Source of the DNA: Desulforegulaceae bacterium
Lineage (GTDB): Bacteria > Desulfobacterota > Desulfobacteria > Desulfobacterales > JACKCP01
NCBI GenBank assembly: GCA_034006035.1
Contig: JAVETN010000002.1
Coordinates: forward strand, 124,001-188,000
Length of the DNA stretch: 64,000 bases
Direction of reading: 5' to 3'
Every line of letters starts with the position of its first letter. Positions within the stretch are counted from its first letter, which is position 1. Under the pieces are notes generated by a model. That model saw nothing but the letters and a program-made list of their open reading frames with translations. It searched no databases and was not told where the DNA came from. Shown in pieces: positions 1 through 9,500 of the stretch. Position numbers and translations under genes: made by a program.

Positions 1-447
1 ATAAGATATTTTTATGAAAAGGCAAAACAAAAAACAACTGAAAAAGAACCTTTAAAAAATCATTACAAATATCCAGGCCCCAAACCCCAGTCAAGGGTAG
101 CTGCCATTGTAATGCTTGCAGATATTACTGAAGCCGCAACCAGATCCCTTGATAATCCAAGCGTATCAAGAATTCAGGGAGTTGTTCACAAGCTGATAAA
201 CTCAACTTTTTCTGACAACCAGCTGGATGAGTGTAATCTTACTCTTAAAGATCTCCATAAAATAGCTAAAATTTTCAACAAAATTTTAAGCGGAATTCAT
301 CATCACAGAATAAAATATATTGAAGAAGAAAAGGAAGAATCTAAAAAAGATGGAAATCCTCCTCCAAAACAGGAAAAACCAGTCCAGGATAACAAACCAA
401 AGCCTTCGGAAGAAGACGGCTCTTATCTTAAACGCCTTGGACTGTAA
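1..447 (+). CDS. 7TM-HD (PgpH-type) phosphohydrolase, C-terminal fragment
   Basis: This is the last 148 codons of a gene that enters from the left edge; the reading frame is open from base 1, so no start is visible. The conserved PgpH/YqfF C-terminal signature is present: YPGPKPQSRVAAIVMLAD, then EAATRSL and the LDECNLTLKDL helix. In characterised members this is a membrane-bound HD-domain phosphodiesterase that degrades cyclic di-AMP; the metal-binding HD residues and the 7TM part lie outside the window. The tail after IHHHRIKYIEE is a Lys/Glu/Pro-rich low-complexity stretch of roughly 40 residues, which overlaps the start of ybeY in another frame. The neighbour ybeY supports the family call, since pgpH-ybeY is a common pair. 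Cyclic di-AMP activity is family knowledge, not shown here. Confidence 0.88.
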   Translation: MRYFYEKAKQKTTEKEPLKNHYKYPGPKPQSRVAAIVMLADITEAATRSLDNPSVSRIQGVVHKLINSTFSDNQLDECNLTLKDLHKIAKIFNKILSGIHHHRIKYIEEEKEESKKDGNPPPKQEKPVQDNKPKPSEEDGSYLKRLGL

Positions 448-811
448 AGATTTTGAAATTTCAATTGTAATAACAAACGATGAGGATATGAGGCAAATTA
501 ACCAAAAGTATAGAAATATTGACAAAACCACCAATGTTCTTTCTTTTCCCATGGATGATGAAAGTATGATTATCCCGGGAATAAAAATTTTGGGAGACCT
601 TGTAATTTCTGAAGACACTGCATTAAAAGAGGCTCAAGATGCCAGGATAACACTTGAACAAAGAGTTTCACAGCTCCTTGTCCACGGAATTTTGCACCTT
701 TTGGGTTATGACCATGAAACAAGCGATGAAGATGATAAAATTATGACAAAAAAAAGTAAAGAACTTATCTCCATAATTGAAAATGATAAAAATCTTTCCT
801 GGTGGATGTGA
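350..811 (+). CDS. ybeY: Endoribonuclease YbeY (rRNA maturation)
   Basis: This 153-aa protein is a single-strand endoribonuclease family member acting in 16S rRNA 3' maturation and ribosome quality control. The zinc site is intact: HGILHLLGYDHE carries His112, His116 and His122 of the H-x3-H-x5-H motif. The ATG at 350 is chosen because MEILLQNRKNQ is the usual N-terminal strand of the family and an AAGGAAG lies about 11 nt upstream. A further upstream in-frame ATG at 320 would add a Lys-rich stretch not typical of YbeY. The gene starts 98 nt inside the end of the PgpH-type gene, in a different frame, so it is co-transcribed and probably translated by coupling. Length is normal for the family. 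Confidence 0.93.
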   Translation: MEILLQNRKNQSRITNQSLRKKTALILNALDCKDFEISIVITNDEDMRQINQKYRNIDKTTNVLSFPMDDESMIIPGIKILGDLVISEDTALKEAQDARITLEQRVSQLLVHGILHLLGYDHETSDEDDKIMTKKSKELISIIENDKNLSWWM

Positions 812-958
812 AAATATTTGATTTGAGATGAAATTTTGACCTTGAATTTTCTTGAACTTTAAAATTTTATATGAAATTTTCAATAAAAAACTAAAATAAT
901 CCGTCGTTAATGATTATAATTATATCTAAACTTTTAAATTAATCGAGGGGGGTTAACC

Positions 959-1678
959 ATGAGTACTTTAGCTGTTAATGTAGACCATGTTGCAACACTA
1001 AGAGAAGCAAGAAAAATAAATTATCCAGATCCTGTCAGTGCAGCTTTACTTGCAGAGCTTGCAGGAGCCGACGGGATTGTGGTTCATCTTCGTGAAGACG
1101 TAAGACATATCCAGAAAAGGGATGTCAGGCTTTTAAGAGACACAGTTCAGACAAAACTTATTCTTGAAATGGCAACCACTGATAAAATGCTTAAATTTGC
1201 AATGGATATTCTTCCCGACTTTGTAACCCTTGTTCCTGAAAAAAGGGAAGAACTTACAACCGAAGGCGGCCTTGATCTTATTTCAAATCTGGACACTACA
1301 AAATATGCAGTTGAAAACCTTAAAAACGCAGCCATACCTGTAACTATTTTTATTGATCCCAACAATGAGCAAATAGATCTTGCCAAAAAAATAGGAGCTG
1401 ACGCAATAGAAATCCATACAGGAAATTTTTGTGACGCCAAAAACCAAGTTGAACAAAACCAGGAATTTGAAAGAATAATTAATTCTGCAAACCATGCCAA
1501 ATCATTGGGCCTTATGGTTAATGCAGGACATGGGCTTTGTTATTCAAGCATAAAAGCTTTTAAAGGAACAAATGTAATTGATGAATTCAGCATTGGTCAT
1601 TCAATTGTCTCAAGGGCAGTTCTTGTAGGTATGGAAAAAGCTGTAAGAGATATGTTGAAACTTATTGGTAACTTATAA
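959..1678 (+). CDS. pdxJ: Pyridoxine 5'-phosphate synthase PdxJ
   Basis: This 239-aa TIM barrel condenses 1-deoxyxylulose 5-phosphate with 3-amino-2-oxopropyl phosphate to pyridoxine 5'-phosphate, the last step of the DXP-dependent vitamin B6 route. Family motifs are visible from the first residues: VNVDHVATLREARK, HLREDVRHI (catalytic His), LEMA (catalytic Glu) and NAGHGL near the C-terminus. It is full length. The ATG at 959 follows a strong GAGGGGGG ribosome site. The stop codon shares a base with the next start (TAATG at 1676-1680), so pdxJ and nnr are translationally coupled. An AT-rich intergenic stretch precedes it, with a TATAAT at 915-920 but no convincing -35, so it may have its own promoter. 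No acpS follows, although pdxJ-acpS is the order in many relatives. Confidence 0.97.
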   Translation: MSTLAVNVDHVATLREARKINYPDPVSAALLAELAGADGIVVHLREDVRHIQKRDVRLLRDTVQTKLILEMATTDKMLKFAMDILPDFVTLVPEKREELTTEGGLDLISNLDTTKYAVENLKNAAIPVTIFIDPNNEQIDLAKKIGADAIEIHTGNFCDAKNQVEQNQEFERIINSANHAKSLGLMVNAGHGLCYSSIKAFKGTNVIDEFSIGHSIVSRAVLVGMEKAVRDMLKLIGNL

Positions 1679-3225
1679 TGTTTTCAGAAAGCTCAAGACT
1701 TGTCTACTCTTCTGTAATGCCCGAAATAGACAAAAAAACAATTTTTGAATTCGGACTTTCAGGTGAAGTGTTGATGGAAAACGCAGGAAGGGGCTGTGTC
1801 CGTGTTCTTGAAGAAAACATTGATATCTTCAAGAAAAAAATTGTTATTGTTTGTGGTCCGGGAAATAACGGAGGAGACGGATTTGTAATTGGAAGATATC
1901 TTTTTAAAAAAGCCCTTGATCTGAAAATTGTTTTTTTATCCAGTTCCAAAAAGCTTCCTGAAGATGCCCTTTTAAATTATCAAAGAGCAAAAAAGCTTGG
2001 AATTGAAATAATTGAAGAATCCACAAGTCTTACCAAAGAGATTCAAGACATAATTGCAAATTCAGATATTGTAATTGACTCAATTTTTGGTACAGGATTA
2101 AAGTCTGCTCCCAAAGGTGTTTTTGGAGAAACCATTGATTTTATAAACAACTCCAATAAATATCTAATGGCAGTTGATCTTCCCTCAGGAATAGAAGGAG
2201 ACACTGGACGCTACCTTAAAAAAGCAATTAAAGCAAATATATCTGCAACCTTTGGATTTGCAAAACCTGCCCATTATATTGAACCAGGCAAAAAAAACAG
2301 GGGAAAACTTTTTGTCATAGACATAGGCATTCCTTTTATTGTTTCAGACAAATTTGAAGAAAATATAAATATTTTAACAAAAAAATATATAAAAACTCTT
2401 TTTAAAAAAAGAGAGCCAAGTTCCCATAAAGGAAGTTTTGGTCACCTTGGAATAATTGGAGGTTCAGCAAGTAAACCAGGAGCTGCCCTTCTTTGTTCAA
2501 AGGCAGCCCACAGAAGCGGAGCAGGACTTGTAACCCTTTGCACTCCTTTTGATTGTGATTTAGGTTCATCATTTAATGAAACAATGAAATTTCCTGTTTC
2601 TTCTGAAAACGGAGAATTTTCTGAACAATCAAGAAATGAAATAAAAGAATTTGTTAAAGACAAAACTGCAATAGCAGTGGGCCCTGGAATGGGAAAAGGA
2701 AAAGGCGCCAAAAAAATAATTGAATTTCTTTTAAAAAATACCAGAATTCCTATTTTAATTGATGCTGACGGATTAAATCTTCTTTCTGAAAACAAAGAAC
2801 TTTTAAATTACCTTGATAAAAGAGTAATTTTAACTCCCCACCCCAGGGAAATGTCCAGAATTTCAGAAGTTTCCACAGAGGAAATCTTAAATGATCAAAT
2901 CAAGTCGGCAAAAGAGTTTGCACAAAAATATAAATGCACTCTTATTTTAAAAACATCTTCTTCAATAATTGCTTTTCCCAATGGAAAAATAAAGATAAAC
3001 ACCACAGGTAACCCAGGACTTGCTGCAGGCGGAAGCGGAGATGTTCTTTCAGGAATTTGTGGAGCTTTTCTTGCAAACGGTATGAGTCCTCAGGCTGCGG
3101 CCGAAGCAGGTGTTTTTATTCATGGATATTCAGCAGATATAATATCTTTAGAAAAAGGTCCATTTGGATACCTTCCTTTAGAAACAGCTGATAATCTTCC
3201 CCATATTTTTAAAGAGCTTTGTTAA
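1678..3225 (+). CDS. nnr: Bifunctional NAD(P)HX epimerase/dehydratase
   Basis: This 515-aa fusion repairs hydrated NADH/NADPH. The N-terminal YjeF domain (about 1-215) epimerises NAD(P)HX and carries the GPGNNGGDGFVIGRYL loop; the C-terminal ribokinase-like domain (about 225-510) is the ADP-dependent dehydratase and carries GPGMGKGKGAKK, DADGLNLL, LTPHPREMSR and the GNPGLAAGGSGDVLSGI nucleotide/catalytic loop with its Asp. Both halves look intact. It starts within the pdxJ stop and ends one base before tsaE, in a tightly packed pdxJ-nnr-tsaE-lysC run. The nnr-tsaE pair is widespread in bacteria, and the neighbourhood suggests a housekeeping operon rather than a dedicated pathway. Confidence 0.96.
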   Translation: MFSESSRLVYSSVMPEIDKKTIFEFGLSGEVLMENAGRGCVRVLEENIDIFKKKIVIVCGPGNNGGDGFVIGRYLFKKALDLKIVFLSSSKKLPEDALLNYQRAKKLGIEIIEESTSLTKEIQDIIANSDIVIDSIFGTGLKSAPKGVFGETIDFINNSNKYLMAVDLPSGIEGDTGRYLKKAIKANISATFGFAKPAHYIEPGKKNRGKLFVIDIGIPFIVSDKFEENINILTKKYIKTLFKKREPSSHKGSFGHLGIIGGSASKPGAALLCSKAAHRSGAGLVTLCTPFDCDLGSSFNETMKFPVSSENGEFSEQSRNEIKEFVKDKTAIAVGPGMGKGKGAKKIIEFLLKNTRIPILIDADGLNLLSENKELLNYLDKRVILTPHPREMSRISEVSTEEILNDQIKSAKEFAQKYKCTLILKTSSSIIAFPNGKIKINTTGNPGLAAGGSGDVLSGICGAFLANGMSPQAAAEAGVFIHGYSADIISLEKGPFGYLPLETADNLPHIFKELC

Positions 3226-3693
3226 ATGTTGATTAAAGAATTTGTTTTAGAAAATGAAAAGCAGACAAAAAATCTTGCTAAAAATCTTGGTGAAAATATC
3301 AAGCCACCCTTTTATATTGCTCTTAAAGGGGATTTGGGGGCTGGAAAAACAACTTTTGTTCAAGGTCTTGCCAAAGGTATTGAAACAGACCCAGCTTACT
3401 ATATAACAAGCCCTACCTATAATATTATCCAGACTTATCCGGGAAAAACATTTCTTATCCATTCAGATTTATACAGAATTTATGGAATAGAAGAACTTGA
3501 GCTTACAGGTTTTAATGATCTTCTCGAAGAGCAAAACTCTGTACTTGCTGTTGAATGGCCTGAAAAGATTGAAAATGATTTTGATTTTGACCTGATAATA
3601 GAATTTAAAATAACAAGTTTTGACAAAAGAAAAATCAGGCTAATTTCCTGTGGACGAAAGGCGGAGCTTCTGCTAAAAAAAATAAGCTTTTAG
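3226..3693 (+). CDS. tsaE: tRNA t6A biosynthesis ATPase TsaE
   Basis: This 155-aa P-loop protein assists TsaB/TsaD in making N6-threonylcarbamoyladenosine at position 37 of ANN-decoding tRNAs. The Walker A motif GDLGAGKTT lies at residues 35-43, followed by TSPTYNI (switch-like segment), HSDLYRI and VEWPEKI, all diagnostic of the YjeE/TsaE family. Length is normal. The ATG directly abuts the nnr stop (TAA-ATG), so translation is coupled and there is no separate ribosome site to speak of. TsaB and TsaD are not in this window. Confidence 0.95.
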   Translation: MLIKEFVLENEKQTKNLAKNLGENIKPPFYIALKGDLGAGKTTFVQGLAKGIETDPAYYITSPTYNIIQTYPGKTFLIHSDLYRIYGIEELELTGFNDLLEEQNSVLAVEWPEKIENDFDFDLIIEFKITSFDKRKIRLISCGRKAELLLKKISF

Positions 3694-3725
3694 ACAAAAT
3701 TGTTCCTAGAAAAGGAGATAAAAAA

Positions 3726-4946
3726 TTGGGTGTTATTGTTCAAAAATATGGGGGTTCATCAGTCAGCGACATTGAAAAAATAAAAAATGTCGCAAAAAGA
3801 GTAGCAAAAACCTGGGAAGAAGGAAACAAAGTAGTGGTTGTTGTTTCAGCAATGGGAGGAACAACAGACAAAATGGTTTCTATGGCACACGAAATTACGG
3901 AAATCCCTGACAAACGTGAACTTGATGTCCTTCTTTCAACTGGTGAGCAAATAACAATAGCACTTCTTACCATCTGTCTTAAATCCATGGGATACAAAGC
4001 CAAATCTCTTCTTGGATATCAGGCTGAAGTCAAAACCGACTCCAGGGCGGGAAGTGCAAGAATTCTTACTGTAGGCAAAGAAAAAGTAACCAGCCTTTTA
4101 AATGAAGGAAATATTGTTGTAATAGCAGGATTTCAAGGTGTTGATGAACAGGGAAATATAACAACTCTTGGAAGAGGTGGTTCAGATACTTCTGCAGTTG
4201 CTATTGCTGCAACAATTCATGCAGATATGTGTGAAATTTATACTGATGTTGACGGAATATATACAACCGACCCTGGTATTTGCAAAAAAGCAAGGAAAAT
4301 GGAAAAAGTCTATTATGATGAAATGCTTGAAATGGCAAGTCTTGGGGCAAAAGTATTACAAATAAGATCAGTGGAATTTGCAAAAAAATACCAGGTTCCG
4401 CTTCATGTCAGATCATCTTTTAAAGAAGAGGAAGGCACAATGGTAGTTAACGAGGATACAGATATGGAAAAAGTACTTGTTTCAGGAATTACATACAATA
4501 AAAACGAAGCTAGAATAACATTAAAAAACGTTCCTGACGAACCCGGGGTTGCAGCAAAAATTCTTACTCCTATTTCAAATGCGGGCTTTGTTGTTGATAT
4601 GATAATTCAAAACACAAGATCTTCGGGGCTTACTGATTTTACCTTCACTGTTCCAAAAACTGACTTTAACGATGCAATGGAAGTTTCAAAACAAACTGCA
4701 GACAAAATCGGTGCAACTGAGGTCCTTGGAGATCTAAATATCTCCAAAGTTTCTGTGATAGGCGTTGGAATGAAATCACACTCGGGTGTTGCCTCAAAAA
4801 TGTTTAAAGCACTTTCAGATGAAAATATAAATATAAAAATGATAAGCACTTCTGAAATCAGAATTTCATGTATAATCGAAGAAAAATACACTGAACTTGC
4901 AGTAAGGGCACTTCATACAGAATTTGGGCTGGATATAGAAGAATAA
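3726..4946 (+). CDS. lysC: Aspartate kinase
   Basis: This 406-aa enzyme phosphorylates L-aspartate at the entry to lysine, threonine, methionine and diaminopimelate synthesis. The kinase domain (about 1-245) has VQKYGGSSV, FQGVDEQGNITTLGRGGSD and TDVDGIYTTDP; the C-terminal 150 residues form two ACT modules (VPDEPGVAAKIL and VGMKSHSGVASKMF) that in relatives bind lysine and/or threonine for feedback inhibition. The start is a TTG at 3726, supported by AAAAGGAGATAAA just upstream and by the family N-terminus GVIVQKYGG. It closes the pdxJ-nnr-tsaE run and is followed by a strong terminator. It is a monofunctional class enzyme; no homoserine dehydrogenase is fused. Confidence 0.96.
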   Translation: MGVIVQKYGGSSVSDIEKIKNVAKRVAKTWEEGNKVVVVVSAMGGTTDKMVSMAHEITEIPDKRELDVLLSTGEQITIALLTICLKSMGYKAKSLLGYQAEVKTDSRAGSARILTVGKEKVTSLLNEGNIVVIAGFQGVDEQGNITTLGRGGSDTSAVAIAATIHADMCEIYTDVDGIYTTDPGICKKARKMEKVYYDEMLEMASLGAKVLQIRSVEFAKKYQVPLHVRSSFKEEEGTMVVNEDTDMEKVLVSGITYNKNEARITLKNVPDEPGVAAKILTPISNAGFVVDMIIQNTRSSGLTDFTFTVPKTDFNDAMEVSKQTADKIGATEVLGDLNISKVSVIGVGMKSHSGVASKMFKALSDENINIKMISTSEIRISCIIEEKYTELAVRALHTEFGLDIEE

Positions 4947-4990
4947 ATGAGATTTTTTTCCCCAAAACAAACAAGGGAAATTTTGATTTT

Positions 4991-5033
4991 AGCGGCAGTT
5001 ATAATTTTATTATATTTCTGCCGCTTTTTTTTT
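4991..5033 (+). terminator. Intrinsic terminator after lysC
   Basis: A perfect 8-bp stem AGCGGCAG / CTGCCGCT (4991-4998 with 5018-5025) is followed by a run of T to about 5033. It ends the pdxJ-lysC transcription unit. Confidence 0.85.
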
Positions 5034-5035
5034 AG

Positions 5036-5064
5036 TTGACAAAAGATTTTTATATTAAGATATT
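5036..5064 (+). promoter_or_regulatory. Putative sigma-70 promoter of the TauE/SafE gene
   Basis: A perfect TTGACA at 5036-5041 is followed after 17 nt by GATATT at 5059-5064 (4 of 6 matches to TATAAT). It begins right at the end of the lysC terminator. Transcription would run into the 41-nt box at 5060-5100 and the permease gene at 5113. Confidence 0.5.
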
Positions 5065-5100
5065 TTACTCGGCCAAAATTAAAGTTTTATCTATTATCAA
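5060..5100 (+). repeat. 41-nt upstream box, copy 1
   Basis: This segment matches 11519-11559 at 36 of 41 positions. The shared core is ATATTTTAC-CGGC-AAAATTAAAGTTT. Both copies sit in the leader of a gene on the same strand (12 nt before the permease ATG here, 140 nt before the lectin ATG there). A shorter related piece, CCGGCTAAAATT, occurs at 6063-6074. The function is unknown; it could be a regulator site or a leader element. Confidence 0.6.
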
Positions 5101-5112
5101 AAGGGGATTGAA

Positions 5113-6060
5113 ATGTTTTTTCAAACAGCAGGAATAGAAGTTGCCATCTGGATTCCTCCTTTAACAGCCTTTGTAATTTCATTTTTCACATCAATGGGCG
5201 GGGTTTCAGGAGCGTTTTTACTTTTACCCTTTCAAATGTCTTTTCTTTCCTATACAAATCCCTCTGTAAGTGCAACAAACCAGGTTTTCAATATTGTTGC
5301 AATCCCGGGCGGTGTTTACAGGTTCTGGAAAGAAGGAAGGCTTGTATGGCCCCTTGCCGCAATTGTCATCATAGGAACCCTTCCAGGTGTGTTTATCGGG
5401 GCAATGGTAAGGGTTCTCTACCTTCCGGATCCAAAAAACTTTAAATTTTTTGCCAGTCTTGTTCTTTTTTATATTGCATTAAAAATGATCTTAGACCTTG
5501 TAAAATCCAAAAACAAAAAAACAGCTGGGAACAAAAGCGAAGAACATTTCCAAAAAATGATGAAAAAAGGTGAAATCAAAAAGAAAAACACCAAAGATTT
5601 CAAACCTGTTGAAATTATAAAAATAAACTTTAGCCACCTTAATTTTAAATTTTACGAAGAAACTTTTAATGTATCAATTCCGGGGATTTTCAGCCTTAGC
5701 TTTATTGTTGGAATAATTGGAGGGATTTATGGAATAGGAGGAGGGGCAATTATTGCTCCTTTTTTTATAAGTTTTTTCCATCTCCCGGTTTATATTGTTG
5801 CAGGTGCTGCACTGATGGGAACTTTTGTTACTTCAATAGCCGGAGTAATTTTCTATTCTCTGATAGCTCCATTTTACCCTGAAATGTCCATTGCCCCGGA
5901 CTGGCTTCTTGGAGCTCTTTTTGGAGGAGGCGGACTTTTGGGAATTTACCTTGGAGCAAGGGTGCAAAAATTTGTTCCTGCAAACTTAATTAAATGGATG
6001 CTTGCTTTTATAATAATCTTTACAGCAGGAAAATATTTTACTGAATTTTTTGGCAGCTAG
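5113..6060 (+). CDS. TauE/SafE-family sulfite/anion exporter permease
   Basis: This 315-aa polytopic inner-membrane protein belongs to the TauE/SafE (DUF81) family, whose members are proposed exporters of sulfite, sulfoacetate or related organosulfur anions. Two family repeats are visible: an N-terminal one with SFFTSMGGVSGAFLLLP and a second with GIIGGIYGIGGGAIIAPF, each followed by several hydrophobic helices. A long Lys-rich cytoplasmic loop of about 60 residues (roughly 135-190) separates them. The ATG at 5113 follows AAAAGGGGATTG. It is a single-gene unit between two terminators. The specific substrate cannot be read from sequence; sulfite is plausible in a sulfur-metabolising anaerobe. 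Confidence 0.85.
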   Translation: MFFQTAGIEVAIWIPPLTAFVISFFTSMGGVSGAFLLLPFQMSFLSYTNPSVSATNQVFNIVAIPGGVYRFWKEGRLVWPLAAIVIIGTLPGVFIGAMVRVLYLPDPKNFKFFASLVLFYIALKMILDLVKSKNKKTAGNKSEEHFQKMMKKGEIKKKNTKDFKPVEIIKINFSHLNFKFYEETFNVSIPGIFSLSFIVGIIGGIYGIGGGAIIAPFFISFFHLPVYIVAGAALMGTFVTSIAGVIFYSLIAPFYPEMSIAPDWLLGALFGGGGLLGIYLGARVQKFVPANLIKWMLAFIIIFTAGKYFTEFFGS

Positions 6061-6126
6061 TGCCGGCTAAAATTTAGTGCAACAACAATATCTGAAATTC
6101 AAACCTAGCTTTTCCCGGTTTCCTTC

Positions 6127-6157
6127 AAACCTTTTAGCATTGTTAAAAGGTTTTTTT
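6127..6157 (+). terminator. Intrinsic terminator after the TauE/SafE gene
   Basis: A 10-bp perfect stem AAACCTTTTA / TAAAAGGTTT (6127-6136 with 6144-6153) has a 7-nt loop and runs into T7. Confidence 0.8.
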
Positions 6158-6492
6158 ACCTACAAAAATTTATGAGAAAAATCAACAATCCACTCAAAAA
6201 ACACCACTACAAAGAGAAATAAGTTAACCAAAGCTTGGTTTTTTAATTTTTTATACTTTAGACAGCAGATTTTTTAAAAAATCCGAGTTTGAGCTTTTGA
6301 TTTTCTCAAAGATAAAGTCTTGATATAAAAGAATTTTATCTTCAAAGCCAATTATCTTGGTTAACAATGAAAAATATATATAAATTTTTTGTTTTTCTTT
6401 TTTTATTAAAAATGTATGCTGATTCAGGTACTTTTCTGTTTCTTTTTATCCTCGATTTAATCAAAACGATGATTAAATCTTCAGCTAGCTAA

Positions 6493-6512
6493 AACTAACT
6501 AACTAACTAACT
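6493..6512 (+). repeat. AACT tetranucleotide tandem repeat (5 units)
   Basis: Five exact AACT units lie 10 nt upstream of the GGGGG ribosome site (6523-6527) of the giant surface lipoprotein. A slippage-prone repeat in this position could alter promoter or leader spacing, although five units is short for a phase-variable tract. Confidence 0.7.
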
Positions 6513-6531
6513 AAACATGTTAGGGGGAAAT

Positions 6532-9500
6532 ATGAAGAAAAACAAGCTTATCAAACTAATTTTTGTTCCGCTTTTATTGATATTTATATCTGGATGCGGA
6601 GGTGGCTCCTCTTCCTCAGATGAGGACAGTTCAAAATTTACTATTGATGCGGGAGTAGATAGAACTGAAGTCGAAGGTACTGAAGTAGTACTTTCCGGAA
6701 GTATAAAAGGTTCTGAAAAAGATGTTACAGACATCAAATGGGAGCAGCTCTCAGGAACCCCCGTTGATTTAAAAGACAGCAACAAATTAAATGCCAGATT
6801 TACAGCTCCAAAAACCCTTCTTGAAACAACTTTGGAATTCGAACTCACTGTTTCTGCAGGCTCTCAGCAAACATTAAAAGATAAGGTAATAATAACCGTA
6901 GTGGAAAAAAATACTGACCCCATTGCCAATATCGGCCCAGATCGTAAAGGAGCTCTGGCGTCAGACATTCCAAACCCGAAAAACTCCAAAATAATATTCA
7001 TTGACGGAACCCAATGCTCAGGAAACAAATTCACTTGGCAAGTGGTTTCAGCTCCTGAAAACAGTCAGTATTTTTTCACCAGCAAAAATACACCATCAAC
7101 AGGTTTTTATGCTGATAAATCAGGAGAATATAAACTTAAGCTGACAGCTGACAATGGTCAGGGCATCACTGCTGAAGATGAAATCCTGATAACTTTAATT
7201 CAAGATTCAGATGGAGACGGTATAGCAGATAAAGATGACCTGGATAGAGATGGTGACGGGTTTCTGAACATCAATGATGCATTTCCTGATGACCGTGCAT
7301 CCCACTTTGATTTCAACAACGACGGCAAAGGGAATTATTACGACGACGATGTTGACGGTGACGGTGTTATTGACATAGAAGACGACTATCCTCTGGATTC
7401 AACACGTTCGAAATACAAAGAATACAAAGAACAGGAAAAAACCCCTTTCAACACAAATGACGGCATCTCTGTCAGCGAAGATGCAGGTGAAATTCCTGTT
7501 AAGATTTCTGGGCTGATTCACTCGCCTAAAGGTCCGGATCTTGATTATTACAAGATTAAAATGGCCCCTGGGATCTATTCTGCCATGGTAGATGGAGGCG
7601 ATTCTGAAATGTCTCCTTCAGTTGCAATAGTAGATAGTTACGGCAACTCTCTCCCTTTAAAAAGGTATGATTTTACAACTCAGGTAGGTATAACAGGAGC
7701 AGGCGTATCTGTACCTTCTCAAGGCGATTATTATCTTGTTATCACAGATTCCTCCGGCAAAAGTGATGAGAAATGGGAATATGAGGCGAAAGTTTTTAAA
7801 GACACAGACATGGACGGACTTTCAGACGATCTGGAAATGGCCATAGACAGCAACCATTTGTCTGCAGACAGCGACGGAGATACAATCCCCGACTTTATTG
7901 AATTTTACATTACAGCAAAAGACTGGCCTAAAAACAAAGATATAGACAATGATGGACTGCCTGCCTGGTGGGATACTGACACTGACGGCGATATGATACC
8001 CGACAGAGTTGAATATTACACTCAAGCTGAAAAGCCCGAACTTGATTCAGCCGCCCTTGCTTTACTAAACGATGTAGATGGTGATGGCTATCCAAACTTC
8101 TTTGACACAAGCAGTGATAACACAAGCTATGCCGACGACACAGTACAGGCAGGGCCAAATCCAAACTTACCACTGGATACAGACAAGGATGGGATTCCCA
8201 ACTACCTGGACCTGGATAATGACAATGACGGACTTAAAGACTCTGAAGAGACAATAGAAACTTATAATGTTAAACTTATAGCTCCAGGAGCTGACAGGTC
8301 TGCCATAGCAGATTCTCTTCTCATTAAACGCCTTTACAATGCTACAAGAGGAATAGAAAATCTTTCCATAGCAGATGATGAACTGTCTCTAGAGATTGTA
8401 AACGGCCCAGGTTCTGCAGATGAACTCATTGGTGTTTTCAATACTCTAGAAGGAGCTATAACCCAGAAAGCCTCTTCTCTTATAAATAATATTGCCACTT
8501 TCACAGGTCCCGACAATATAGATTCAGGGCTTATTGAGTTTTTCATTGCTGCTGACGGTAAACGAAGTCATGGTATTGAACTTCAGATAAGAACAGATTC
8601 AATGCCTCTACTCAAAACAGCAGCTTACAACAGCTCAAATTCAAATGTCACTCTCACAGGTGAAAATCTTAATTCGGAATTGTCCGTAAATTTCAATGGA
8701 GCTTCTAAAAACATAAAGAATACATCAGATACAGAGCTTAAACTCAACCTTCCATCCCAAGCACAAACAGGCTATGTATCAGTAACTTCAGTTGCAGGTG
8801 AATCAAATTCTCTATGGCTAAAGATTACAAGAAAGATTAATGGAACTATAGATTCTCCAAATATTAATGTGGATCTTACAAAACTTGATGTTTCCCTAAA
8901 TCTTGATCAAGAAATTTATCCTGATATAAAAGGAAATTTTTCAACAGATGCAAATTTAAACAAACCAACAACTATAACTGCTCTTCTTGAAAAAGACGAA
9001 TCTACACCTGCAGTGCCTCAGTATGGACTCTATTTGTCAGGAGTTATTTTCCCACATCAGAACAATATCACACTGAATGAAGAGTCAACCGCCCTATCTC
9101 TTATATGGGACGGACTGGGGGTGGAGCAACTAATAAAAGATTCCGAATTAGCCAATATCTATGATGAAATTTCAAATCGTGATTCTGTTAGAAATTTAAA
9201 AGATCTTCTTAAAAACAAATTGATACAAAATCCTCAAGTTTTAAGTGATGGGGACACTGAATTAAATAAGGCACTGACCAATGCCTATAAAGATGTATCA
9301 CAATTAATTGCAGATTCTGATAAATTAAAAACAGCCCCTGAAGCGTCTAAAAAACTTCTTGGACTTTTTGGAGAAAACGCAGAGGTTACTCCTGAAGTGG
9401 CAGATGATATAAAAGTGTATGAATATGAAGATTCAGGCAATATTGCTATAAACAACGATACTCAATTATATCTTTCTGCAAAAATAACTGCCTCTGACGG

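Larger units (their letters stand above)
6061..6531. other. 471-nt intergenic region before the giant lipoprotein
   Basis: No gene is seen. It holds the permease terminator (6127-6157), a small hairpin AACCAA-AGC-TTGGTT followed by T runs (6226-6250), a perfect palindrome GATTTTTTAAAAAATC near 6268-6283, a 9-bp inverted repeat GTTAACCAA (6223-6231) / TTGGTTAAC (6357-6365), and five AACT tandem units just before the lipoprotein ribosome site. The nested inverted repeats could form a structured leader or small RNA; that is inference. Confidence 0.5.

Noticed and set aside
286-618. Long open frame on the - strand across the PgpH-ybeY overlap
   Set aside because: Antisense to two recognised genes, of low complexity (Phe/Ile/Ser-rich), and without a ribosome site.
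2442-2795. Antisense open frame in nnr
   Set aside because: It mirrors the codon pattern of nnr, which has intact conserved motifs; no family resemblance.
1678-3225. A missing acpS between pdxJ and nnr as a deletion
   Set aside because: The TAATG junction is clean and the pdxJ-nnr order is plausible by itself; acpS may be elsewhere in the genome.
6490-6515. CRISPR-like or larger minisatellite repeat
   Set aside because: Only five 4-nt units; no spacers or longer repeat unit.
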